This document shows positions 51,553 through 59,237 of a stretch of 64,000 nt of DNA, piece by piece. Position numbers and translations under genes: made by a program. Numbering within the stretch: position 1 is the stretch's first letter; every line of letters begins with the position of its first letter. The notes under the pieces are model-generated. The model was not told the origin of the DNA. It saw nothing but the letters and a program-made list of their open reading frames with translations, and did no database searches. Source of the stretch: Demequina subtropica (GTDB lineage: Bacteria > Actinomycetota > Actinomycetes > Actinomycetales > Demequinaceae). The stretch covers positions 128,547 to 192,546 of the forward strand of contig NZ_BBMB01000011.1 of NCBI RefSeq assembly GCF_000971235.1. The letters are read 5' to 3'.

Positions 51553-53274
51553 GGCATCTCGACTCAGCGCTCGGCCCGTCCCGGAGCCGGCGGAGGGCCT
51601 GTCGAGGAACCCCTCATCTCGGTCATCGTCCCGACCTACAACGTGGCCGGGTGGATCGACGACCTGATGCGCAGCGTGCTGCGGCAGACGCACGGCCACC
51701 TCGAGGTGATCGCGATCGACGATCACTCGACGGATGGGACGTTCGAGACGCTCGAGCACTACGCCGCCGAGGACCCTCGGGTCCGCGTGATGCGCAACCC
51801 TGGTCGTGGAGGGGGTGCCGCGCGCAATGCCGGGGTGGCCGAGGCGAGCGGCGCGTATCTCGCGTTCGCGGACGGCGACGACATCGTCCCCCATGACGCG
51901 TACGCGACGATGCTGGACAGGCTCGAGGGCTCGGGCAGCGACATGGCCGTGGGCAACTTCGCGGTGTTCGGCCCGTCGCACCTCCGCACGCGCAGCAGGT
52001 CGGTGCCCACCTACGACGCGCCGCTGTCGCACGCCACGGTGGGCGAGGTCCCGTCGCTCCTGCGCGACCGCGTGTGCTGGAACAAGCTCTACCGGGCCGA
52101 TTGGTGGCGCTGGAACGGCATCGAGTTCTCGACGTCGCGCCGCTCGAACGACATCTACGCCGGGACCCTCGCGTACGCGTGTGCGCAGGTCGAGATCCTC
52201 ACCGAGGCGGTCTACGTGTACCGCCAGCGTGTCGGGGGCTCCTCGATGACATCGTCCAAGACGAGCGCGCCGTCGATGCTCGACCACTTCCGTGAGGAGC
52301 GCAAGTGCGCCGCCGCGGTGGCCACCATGAGCGCGCCGGCCGTGGCGTACTACTACGAGAACGTTCTGCGATTCGACTCGTGGGCGCACCTTCAGGGCCT
52401 GTGGGCGGCGCCGGAGGGTGAACCCGCCCCTGAGGTCTCCGAGATCCTCGAGATCATCCGCGGGCTGGTCGACGCGGCCCCTGAGGAGACGTTCGCGGGG
52501 CTGAAGAAGGCGCAACGGTGGGTGTATCGGCTGATTTCCGGCGGGGCGGTCGAGCTGCTGCGCTTCGGCCAGGCGGCGTCGGTGAGCGAGTTCTACCTGC
52601 TCACCATGACGGATCCCGACGGCTGGGACGCGGTGGACCAGGCGCTCGGGGACGACGCCGCGGAGTTCTTTGCGTACGTGATCCAGGACGAGCTCCCCGA
52701 GCTCATGCTGGAGACCGCCCAGTCGGGTGACGGGATCGAGGCGCTGATCGAGGCGATCGCGGCCGCGGATTGCCGCTACGGGCTCGCGCGACGCAGCGGA
52801 CCACTCGGTGGGGAGATCATCCGTTCCGCGCACGCCTGCCACGTCGAGGACTCGCTCGCGCTGGCCGCCGTGCAGCGCCGACGCGCGAGCATCGTGGTGA
52901 CCCGCGCCTCCGCCACGCACGTCGAGCTCGACGTGCTTCCCGTCGACGCGACCTTCGTGCTGCGCCACGAGGGCGGCGCGACCGTGGCCCCCATCGCGGG
53001 CGCGGCGGGCCGGCTCGAGATCGATGTCGAGCGGCTGGAGCCGGGCACGTGGAGGCTGCTCGCGACCGTCGCGCTGTCAGACCGCGTGGTCGAGTACCGT
53101 CCCCGTCTCAAGTCGCGTGACACGCCCAAGGTCGCGGGCGACCGCTTCCGCGTGATCGAGGGACGCCACGGCGCGATCGATGTCGAGGTCCCGCGTGAGC
53201 CCGGCACGCTCGAGGTCCTCGGACGTCGTGCCCGCAGGGCCGCCGGCGACCTGCGCCGCCGCCTTCGCGGCTAG
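51547..53274 (+). CDS. family 2 glycosyltransferase with C-terminal extension
   Basis: The 575-residue protein has a GT-A domain (residues 22-250): ISVIVPTYNVAGWIDDLMRSVL, VIAIDDHSTDGTFETLEHYA and GAYLAFADGDDIVPHDAY (DGDD metal site). A mixed helical part (about 250-420) and a beta-rich C-terminal region (about 430-560, with ASIVVTRASATHVELDVLPVD) follow; I do not recognise the latter. The last residues are Arg-rich (GDLRRRLRG). No other start codon lies between ATG 51547 and the domain, so the short divergent gap is real. It probably extends the surface glycan. Confidence 0.85.
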   Translation: MIGISTQRSARPGAGGGPVEEPLISVIVPTYNVAGWIDDLMRSVLRQTHGHLEVIAIDDHSTDGTFETLEHYAAEDPRVRVMRNPGRGGGAARNAGVAEASGAYLAFADGDDIVPHDAYATMLDRLEGSGSDMAVGNFAVFGPSHLRTRSRSVPTYDAPLSHATVGEVPSLLRDRVCWNKLYRADWWRWNGIEFSTSRRSNDIYAGTLAYACAQVEILTEAVYVYRQRVGGSSMTSSKTSAPSMLDHFREERKCAAAVATMSAPAVAYYYENVLRFDSWAHLQGLWAAPEGEPAPEVSEILEIIRGLVDAAPEETFAGLKKAQRWVYRLISGGAVELLRFGQAASVSEFYLLTMTDPDGWDAVDQALGDDAAEFFAYVIQDELPELMLETAQSGDGIEALIEAIAAADCRYGLARRSGPLGGEIIRSAHACHVEDSLALAAVQRRRASIVVTRASATHVELDVLPVDATFVLRHEGGATVAPIAGAAGRLEIDVERLEPGTWRLLATVALSDRVVEYRPRLKSRDTPKVAGDRFRVIEGRHGAIDVEVPREPGTLEVLGRRARRAAGDLRRRLRG

Positions 53275-53313
53275 CGGCGCCCGGGCCGGGCCCTCGCCCC
53301 CTCGACCGGGCCG

Positions 53314-53958
53314 TCAGAGGTGGAACGGCGGCTCGTAGCCGAGGACGCGGTAGTCCTCGCGGTAGAAGTTGGACACCAGCTGCTTCACGCGGTCGGAGAT
53401 CTCGATGTCGGCGCTGCGCACGTTCGCGATCTTGCTGCTCTCGAGCGAGTGCTTGATGTCGGTGGGGACGTCGAAGCCGGTCGCCGCGCGGAGTCGCTCC
53501 ATCGCCGTGCCCAGGCCGTCCTCGAACTTGTGGACGTGCGCGAGCGGGTGCAGGTACTCGACCTGCGGACGCATGTGGTTGTCGAGCACCCACGGGTTCG
53601 CGATCGCGCGACGGAGCGTCTTCTCGGCCCAGACCTCGAGCGCAGCCGCCGAGGTGTCGACCGTCTTGTCGTTGCGCATCGACCAGATGAAGTCCGACAC
53701 GAACCGGCGCAGCGGGTCGCGCACCACGGTGAAGATGGCGTCGAAGCGTTCGAACATGAGCCAGCTCTCAAGGACCTCGGTGTGGAAGTGCTGCGGACTC
53801 ACGCGGCGCACCCAGTTGGGGTTCGCCTTGCCGGAACGGCCGTCGCGAAGCTCGGTATTCCAGCCCGCCGCCTCGAACGCCCGCTCGATCGACGTGCCAC
53901 CGGTCTTGGGGATGTGCAGGAACAGGACCGACGTGTCGCCGGTGCGGAAGATGGGCAT
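53314..53958 (-). CDS. sulfotransferase (family 2 type)
   Basis: The 214-residue protein starts with TSVLFLHIPKTGGTSIERAF (Lys18-Thr22), the canonical PAPS 5'-phosphosulfate loop of heparan-type sulfotransferases. FTVVRDPLRRFVSDFIWSM (Arg and Ser) is the 3'-phosphate motif. QVEYLHPLAHVHKFEDGL lies at the expected late core position. This is the clearest sulfotransferase of the window, and at this length it is a compact core. It follows cysC by 97 bp on the same strand and is the last gene of the PAPS operon, so it should use PAPS made by its neighbours. The acceptor is probably the surface glycan. Confidence 0.85.
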   Translation of the reverse strand: MPIFRTGDTSVLFLHIPKTGGTSIERAFEAAGWNTELRDGRSGKANPNWVRRVSPQHFHTEVLESWLMFERFDAIFTVVRDPLRRFVSDFIWSMRNDKTVDTSAAALEVWAEKTLRRAIANPWVLDNHMRPQVEYLHPLAHVHKFEDGLGTAMERLRAATGFDVPTDIKHSLESSKIANVRSADIEISDRVKQLVSNFYREDYRVLGYEPPFHL

Positions 53959-54055
53959 CGTTCTCCAGGAGGGGCTGCGCCCGGCGGACCGGGATGGATG
54001 ACATCAGTATGGCGCGCCGCGCGCGAGGCGCCGGCAGCGTCGGGCTGGGTGCCCG

Positions 54056-55165
54056 TCAGATCATGTAGCTGGGCTCGGCATGGAGCACCGCGCGCAGCAC
54101 GGCCTCCGCGGCGTCCTCCACGCTCTCGTCGCGGTCGCCGACCACGACGTCGGCATCGGCGGGCGCCTCGTAGGGGTCGGAGATGCCCGTGAACTCCTTG
54201 ATCTCGCCGGCACGCGCCTTCGCGTAGAGGCCCTTGCGGTCGCGGGCCTCGCACACCTCGAGGGGCGTCGCGACGTGCACGAGCACGAACCGGCCGTGCT
54301 CCTCGGCCATGGCGCGCATCTCGGCGCGCATCGTCTCGTACGGCGCGATGGGCGCGCACACCGCGATGCCGCCGTGGGCCGCGAGCTGGGCCGCGACCCA
54401 GCCGATGCGACGCACGTTGAGCTCGCGGTCCGCGCGCGAGAAGCCGAGCCCGGAGGAGAGCATCGCGCGGACCTCGTCGCCGTCGAGCAGGGTGACGCGC
54501 TGGTGGCTCTCGGCGCGCAGGCGACGCGTGAGCTGACGCGCGATGGTCGACTTGCCCGAGCCCGACAGCCCGGTGAGCAGGATCACCATGCCGGTGCCGC
54601 GCGAGCGGCCTCCGCCGCGGCGCGTGGCGACGGACGAGGCGAAGAGCACCTCCGCGAGGTGCGTGAGCAGCGCGTCCGCATCGTCGCCGACCAGGTGCGC
54701 GGCCGCGGGCCGCGGCAGCACGCGGACCTCGCGCGAGGCGCGCGTCGCGGCACCGACGGCGCGCGACAGGGACTCGGCGTCGCCGGAGTCGACCAGCACC
54801 AGGTCGCCGTCGCGGTCGCTCACGTCGTTGCCGAGCGACAGCGTGACGTGGTCGAGCAGCGGCAGGCCCGCGGAGGGACGATGCTCGGCGAAGGGCGCCG
54901 TCGCAGGCTCGCGCAGCATCGTCACCTCGCCGGCGACCCAGGTCCCCGCCGAGGTGGTGTGCGACTCGCGGACGTCGACCCGGGCGATGGGGGTCGCCTC
55001 GGTGTCGAGCAGCTCGATGCTCGCCGGCACGGCGATGTCGGAGACGCGAAGGGTCGCGACATGGGCGTCGCGCGTGGGGAGCTGGTAGCGGACGTCGGCG
55101 CCGTAGGCGCCCGCGCGCATGAGCTCGAGCTCGTTGAGCTGGGGTCGGGTCAGTCGCAGCTGCAC
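54056..55165 (-). CDS. cysC: adenylylsulfate kinase with N-terminal ATP-sulfurylase-like PUA domain
   Basis: The 369-residue protein has a C-terminal APS kinase (residues about 190-365): LLTGLSGSGKSTIARQL (P-loop about 199-207), LLDGDEVRAMLSSGLGFSRADRELNVRRIG, APYETMRAEMRA and KARAGEIKEFTGISDPYEAP. These are the normal APS-kinase motifs. Residues 1-185 start RLTRPQLNELELMRAGAYGADVRY, similar to the PUA-like N-terminus of ATP sulfurylases, but no HxGH-type catalytic motifs follow. The domain may be regulatory or structural. The enzyme phosphorylates APS to PAPS. It starts 1 bp after tauE. Confidence 0.9.
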   Translation of the reverse strand: MQLRLTRPQLNELELMRAGAYGADVRYQLPTRDAHVATLRVSDIAVPASIELLDTEATPIARVDVRESHTTSAGTWVAGEVTMLREPATAPFAEHRPSAGLPLLDHVTLSLGNDVSDRDGDLVLVDSGDAESLSRAVGAATRASREVRVLPRPAAAHLVGDDADALLTHLAEVLFASSVATRRGGGRSRGTGMVILLTGLSGSGKSTIARQLTRRLRAESHQRVTLLDGDEVRAMLSSGLGFSRADRELNVRRIGWVAAQLAAHGGIAVCAPIAPYETMRAEMRAMAEEHGRFVLVHVATPLEVCEARDRKGLYAKARAGEIKEFTGISDPYEAPADADVVVGDRDESVEDAAEAVLRAVLHAEPSYMI

Positions 55166-55166
55166 G

Positions 55167-56147
55167 TCAGCCTTCCTTGCCGCCGGGTTCCGCCGCCTCC
55201 GCGCGCTTCGCCTGCTCCGCGGCCCTGGCGCGCTTGGCCTGCCAGATGAAGAGCGGGAAGCCCATCTGCCGGCGGATGAGCGCCCAGGCGAGCGTGCCGC
55301 CCACGAGCGCGAGCAGCAGGGCGGCGAGCGTGGCCTGGTTGGACACCCCGAGCATCTTGAGACCCGAGATGAGCAGCACCATGGCGAGGGCGCGGCGCAC
55401 GAGGCCGCCGCCCACGCGCGAGGAGAGCTGCGCGCCCAGGTACGTGCCGGGGATCGACCCGAGGATCACCGGGATGGTGACCTCCCAGTCGACGTCCCCG
55501 AACATGAGGTGCGCGATCGCGGCGGACACCACGAGCGGGACCGCCTGCACCAGGTCGGTGCCGACCAGCTGCGAGGCCTTGAGCGCGGGGTAGAGCGCCA
55601 TGAGCGCGATGATGATGAGCGAGCCCGACCCCACCGAGGTGAGGCCGACCATGACGCCGCCGATGACGCCGACGATGATGGTCGGGATCGGGCGGGGCAC
55701 CACGTCGGGGCGCTCCTTGGGGAGCGGCGCCGCCGAGCCGTCACGGGCCCGCGCACGCTCGCGCAGGCGCATGTAGGCGCGCAGCAGCAGGCCCGCGGAC
55801 GCGACGATGAGCGCGATGCCGAGCGCCTTCTTGGTGAAGGCCTCGACCGCCTCGGGGTTGCCCACCGCGTGCTGCAGCAGCACGCCGAGGAAGGCCGCTG
55901 GCACGGAGCCGTAGACGAGCAGCCGGACCAGCTGCCAGTTGACGGTCTTGTTGCGGATGTGCACCCATGAGCCGAAGGGCTTCATCGCCGCCGCCGCCAC
56001 GATGTCCGAGGACACCGCGACGGGGGCGGGGATGTTGAAGAACAGCACGAGCGTGGGCGTCATCAGCGCCCCGCCGCCCATGCCGGTGAGACCGACCACG
56101 ACGCCGATGGCGGCCGCAGCCGCCATCAGGCCGAAGCTGAAGTCCAT
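55167..56147 (-). CDS. TauE/SafE-family sulfite or sulfonate exporter
   Basis: The 326-residue membrane protein has about eight hydrophobic segments and the family repeat: AIGVVVGLTGMGGGALMTPTLVLFF in the first half and GGVMVGLTSVGSGSLIIIALMALYP in the second. It carries a basic C-terminal tail (about residues 300-326). TauE/SafE proteins move sulfite, sulfoacetate or similar anions, and in sulfate-activation operons may act on sulfate. Its ATG overlaps the cysN stop by one base (TGATG). Its job here may be to supply sulfate or relieve sulfite pressure. Confidence 0.82.
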   Translation of the reverse strand: MDFSFGLMAAAAAIGVVVGLTGMGGGALMTPTLVLFFNIPAPVAVSSDIVAAAAMKPFGSWVHIRNKTVNWQLVRLLVYGSVPAAFLGVLLQHAVGNPEAVEAFTKKALGIALIVASAGLLLRAYMRLRERARARDGSAAPLPKERPDVVPRPIPTIIVGVIGGVMVGLTSVGSGSLIIIALMALYPALKASQLVGTDLVQAVPLVVSAAIAHLMFGDVDWEVTIPVILGSIPGTYLGAQLSSRVGGGLVRRALAMVLLISGLKMLGVSNQATLAALLLALVGGTLAWALIRRQMGFPLFIWQAKRARAAEQAKRAEAAEPGGKEG

Positions 56148-57394
56148 CAGTGCTCGCGCACGAAGCCCGCGCCGACCGTACGGTTGGTCGCCTCGTCGAT
56201 CAGGATGAACGAGCCCGTGGTCCGGTTCTCCGCGTAGTCGTCGACCAGCAGCGGGCTGGTGACCCGGAGCTTGACGCGACCGATGGAGTTGAGACCCAGC
56301 TCGTGCACCTCCGCGTTGCGGTGGAGCGTGTTGACGTCGAGCTCGTACACCACGTCCTTGACCATGGCGCGTGCCATGCGGGTGGTGTGGAGGATGCCGA
56401 GCTTGCGGCCCACCATGAGCGCGTCCTGATCCATCCAGCAGATGGTCGCGTCGATGTCCTGCGTGGGCTCCGGGTGGTTGCCGGCGCGGCAGATGACGTC
56501 GCCGCGCGACACGTCGATCTCGTCCTCGAGGCGCAGCGTGACCGACATCGGCGGCGCGGCCTGCTCGAGCGGGCCGCTCGGGCCGTCGATCGCGGCGATG
56601 CGCGACGTCATGCCCGAGGGCAGCGCCATGACCTCGTCGCCGACCTTGAGGATGCCCGAGGCGACCTGGCCCGCGAAGCCGCGGTAGTCGTGGACCTCGT
56701 TGCGCATCGGCCGGATGACGTACTGGACCGGGAAGCGCGGGTCCTGCAGGTTGCGGTCGGACGCGATGTGCACGTGCTCGAGGTGGTGCATGAGCGACGC
56801 GCCGCCGTACCACGGGGTGTTCACCGAGCGCTCGACCACGTTGTCGCCGAGCAGCGCCGAGAGCGGGATCGCGGTGAGGTCCGCGATGTCGAGCTTCGCG
56901 GAGAACGCCGTGAACTCCTGGTAGATCTCGTTGAAGCGCTCCTCGGACCAGCCGACCAGGTCCATCTTGTTGACCGCGAGCACGATGTGCGGCACGCGCA
57001 GCAGCGAGGCGATGGTCGCGTGGCGACGCGACTGCTCGGTGAGGCCCTTGCGGGCGTCGACCAGGATGATCGCGAGGTCGGCGGTCGAGGCGCCGGTCAC
57101 CATGTTGCGCGTGTACTGCTGGTGGCCGGGCGTGTCCGCGATGATGAACTTGCGCTTGGGCGTCGCGAAGTAGCGGTACGCCACGTCGATGGTGATGCCC
57201 TGCTCACGCTCGGCGCGCAGGCCGTCCGTGAGGAGCGCGAGGTCCGTGTACTCGGTGCCGCGCGCCTTCGAGGCGGCCTCGACCGACTCGAGCTGGTCCT
57301 CGAAGATCGACTTGCTGTCGTAGAGCAGACGGCCGATGAGGGTGGACTTGCCGTCGTCGACCGAGCCAGCGGTCGCGAAACGGAGAAGATCCAT
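56147..57394 (-). CDS. cysN: sulfate adenylyltransferase subunit 1 (CysN)
   Basis: The 415-residue GTPase subunit has P-loop GSVDDGKSTLIGRLLYDSK, G3 ADTPGHQQYTRNM and G4 NKMDL, followed by the EF-Tu-like beta domains. With CysD it makes APS from sulfate and ATP, driven by GTP hydrolysis. It lacks a fused APS kinase, in agreement with a separate cysC. TGATG overlaps connect it to cysD upstream and tauE downstream. Confidence 0.95.
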   Translation of the reverse strand: MDLLRFATAGSVDDGKSTLIGRLLYDSKSIFEDQLESVEAASKARGTEYTDLALLTDGLRAEREQGITIDVAYRYFATPKRKFIIADTPGHQQYTRNMVTGASTADLAIILVDARKGLTEQSRRHATIASLLRVPHIVLAVNKMDLVGWSEERFNEIYQEFTAFSAKLDIADLTAIPLSALLGDNVVERSVNTPWYGGASLMHHLEHVHIASDRNLQDPRFPVQYVIRPMRNEVHDYRGFAGQVASGILKVGDEVMALPSGMTSRIAAIDGPSGPLEQAAPPMSVTLRLEDEIDVSRGDVICRAGNHPEPTQDIDATICWMDQDALMVGRKLGILHTTRMARAMVKDVVYELDVNTLHRNAEVHELGLNSIGRVKLRVTSPLLVDDYAENRTTGSFILIDEATNRTVGAGFVREH

Positions 57395-58296
57395 CAGAAG
57401 TACCCTTCCTTCTTGCGGTCCTCCATCGCGGCCTCCGACACTCGGTCGTCGCCGCGGGTGGCACCGCGCTCGGTCAGCCGCGTCGCGGCGGTCTCGGCGA
57501 TGATCTGGTCGATCGTGGCCGCGTCGGACAGCACCGCAGCGGTCAGCGTCGCGTCGCCGACGGTGCGGTAGCGCACCGTGCGACGCTCGATCATCTCGCC
57601 CTCACGCGGGCTGCAGAACTCGTTCGCGGCCATCCACATGCCGTCGCGGTGGAACACGTCGCGCTCGTGCGCGAGGTAGATCGAGGGCACCTCGATGCCG
57701 CGCGAGTTGATGTAGTCCCAGATGTCCAGCTCGGTCCAGTTGCTGAGCGGGAAGACGCGGATCGACTCGCCCATGTGGACGCGACCGTTGTAGAGGTTCC
57801 ACAGCTCGGGACGCTGGTTGCGCGGGTCCCACTGGCCGAACTCGTCGCGGAAGGAGAACACGCGCTCCTTGGCGCGGGCCTTCTCCTCGTCGCGGCGGGC
57901 GCCGCCCATGCACGCGTCGAACCTGTTCTTCTCGATGGTGTCGAGCAGCACGGGGGTCTGGATGCGGTTGCGCGAGCCGTTGGGCTCCTCACGCACGAAG
58001 CCGCGGTCGATCGCCTCCTGCACGGAGCCGACCACCAGGTTGAGGCCGTACTTCTCGACCACGCGGTCGCGGTACTCGATGACCTCGGGGAAGTTGTGGC
58101 CGGTGTCCACGTGGACGAGCGGCATGGGAAGCCGCGCCGGGGCGAAGGCCTTGAGCGCGATGTGCAGCAGCACGATCGAGTCCTTGCCGCCCGAGAACAG
58201 GAGGGCAGGGCGCTCCATCTGCGCGACGACCTCGCGCACGATGTGAATGGCCTCTGCCTCCAGCGCGTCGAGCTGGCTGAACGAGGTTGCCGTCAT
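57394..58296 (-). CDS. cysD: sulfate adenylyltransferase subunit 2 (CysD)
   Basis: The 300-residue protein has the PP-loop ATP pyrophosphatase motif LLFSGGKDSIVLLH, HVDTGHNFPEVIEYRD, RNQRPELWNLYNGRVHMGESIRVFPLSNWTELDIW and the C-terminal MEDRKKEGYF, all typical of CysD. It adenylates sulfate with CysN. The sequence resembles the sulfation/assimilation type and not a PAPS reductase, although both share the PP-loop. It overlaps cysQ and cysN by one base each. Confidence 0.96.
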   Translation of the reverse strand: MTATSFSQLDALEAEAIHIVREVVAQMERPALLFSGGKDSIVLLHIALKAFAPARLPMPLVHVDTGHNFPEVIEYRDRVVEKYGLNLVVGSVQEAIDRGFVREEPNGSRNRIQTPVLLDTIEKNRFDACMGGARRDEEKARAKERVFSFRDEFGQWDPRNQRPELWNLYNGRVHMGESIRVFPLSNWTELDIWDYINSRGIEVPSIYLAHERDVFHRDGMWMAANEFCSPREGEMIERRTVRYRTVGDATLTAAVLSDAATIDQIIAETAATRLTERGATRGDDRVSEAAMEDRKKEGYF

Positions 58297-59057
58297 CAAG
58301 AGTCTCCGTCGGTGTTCTCGGCGATCGCCGCGAGGATGCGCGGCGCCAGGCCCGGACGGCACGCGACCAGGTCCGGGAGGTACGGGTCCGGGCCATTGTA
58401 GAGGAGCGGCGAGCCGTCGACGCGGGACGTGAACAGGCCCGCGGCCCGGGCGAGCGCGATGGGGGCGGCCGAGTCCCACTGGTACTGGCCGCCGGCGTGG
58501 ACGTAGGCGTCCACCTGTCCGCGGACCACCGCGGCGATCTTGACGCCTGCGGAGCCCATGGGGAGCAGCTCGGCATCGAGCGCGGCGCGGACGGGCTCGG
58601 TGACCGCCGGCGGGCGCGAGCGCGACACCGCGAGGCGCACCGGCGCATCGTCCGCCGCCTCGGGGGCGGGGGCGACGGTCGCGGACGAGAGCACGAGCTC
58701 CTCGCCGGGGATCCCGACGACGCCGAGCGTGAGCTCACCCTTCTCCCACAGCGCGATGTGGACCGCCCAGTCGGCGCGTCCCTCGGAGTACTCCCGCGTG
58801 CCGTCGAGCGGGTCGATGATCCAGACGCGGTCGGCGCTGAGGCGGGCCTCGGAGTCCTTGGCCTCCTCGCTCAGCACCGCGTCGTCCGGCCGGTGCTCGG
58901 TGAGCAGGCCCGCGAGCAGCGCCTGAGCGGCCGCGTCGCCTGCGTTCCCCAGCTCCTTGCCCTCGAGCCCGGACTCCCGGCGGACGCGGAGGAGCTCGTC
59001 CCCCGCGGCGCGCGCGAGCAGCTCGCCAAGAGCCGCATCGGTCAGCGCGTCAGTCAT
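58296..59057 (-). CDS. cysQ: 3'(2'),5'-bisphosphate nucleotidase (CysQ)
   Basis: The 253-residue enzyme is of the inositol monophosphatase fold: SEEAKDSEARL, IIDPLDGTREYSEGRADWAVHIAL and GSAGVKIAAVVRGQVDAYVHAGGQYQWDSAAP. DPLDGT is the metal-binding core. CysQ removes the 3'-phosphate of PAP, the product inhibitor of sulfotransferases, and can also act on PAPS. Being first in the cysQ-D-N-tauE-cysC-sulfotransferase operon fits PAPS use by sulfotransferases. ATG 59057 follows GGAGGACCG. Confidence 0.92.
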   Translation of the reverse strand: MTDALTDAALGELLARAAGDELLRVRRESGLEGKELGNAGDAAAQALLAGLLTEHRPDDAVLSEEAKDSEARLSADRVWIIDPLDGTREYSEGRADWAVHIALWEKGELTLGVVGIPGEELVLSSATVAPAPEAADDAPVRLAVSRSRPPAVTEPVRAALDAELLPMGSAGVKIAAVVRGQVDAYVHAGGQYQWDSAAPIALARAAGLFTSRVDGSPLLYNGPDPYLPDLVACRPGLAPRILAAIAENTDGDS

Positions 59058-59156
59058 CGGTCCTCCAGTCCTCGTGCCCCGTCGAGCGGGCACGCGTGAG
59101 GCCAACGGTACAGGCTCGCCCCGAGGGGGTCACCAGCCCGATACGCTCCGATTGCT

Positions 59157-59191
59157 AACCTACGGTACCGTAGCCTACGCTGGCGTAGGTT
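59157..59191. promoter_or_regulatory. double palindromic operator before the dehydrogenase operon
   Basis: Two overlapping palindromes lie 15 bp apart: CTACGGTACCGTAG (59160-59173, perfect) and CCTACG-CTGG-CGTAGG (59174-59189), enclosed by AACCTACG (59157-59164) and CGTAGGTT (59184-59191). The form AACCTACG...CGTAGGTT resembles TetR-type operators. It lies 47 bp before the E1 alpha start and 100 bp before the divergent cysQ start, so it could control either or both. Confidence 0.6.
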
Positions 59192-59237
59192 ATTCAGGGG
59201 CCCCCTCGCCCCGCTCGCAGGACGGAAGGAGGAGCGC

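Noticed and set aside
31000-53000. The glycan locus as a recently acquired genomic island
   Set aside because: No tRNA gene, integrase, transposase, flanking direct repeats or obvious GC drop is visible at its edges.
54056-54620. The N-terminal part of the cysC protein as an active ATP sulfurylase
   Set aside because: This stretch is the C-terminal kinase end on the minus strand, and the real N-terminal part (near 54600-55165) has no HxGH-type catalytic motif; CysD/N supply the activity.
59058-59237. Palindromes here as a phage attachment site
   Set aside because: They form a short symmetrical operator directly before an operon, with no recombinase gene or second copy in the window.
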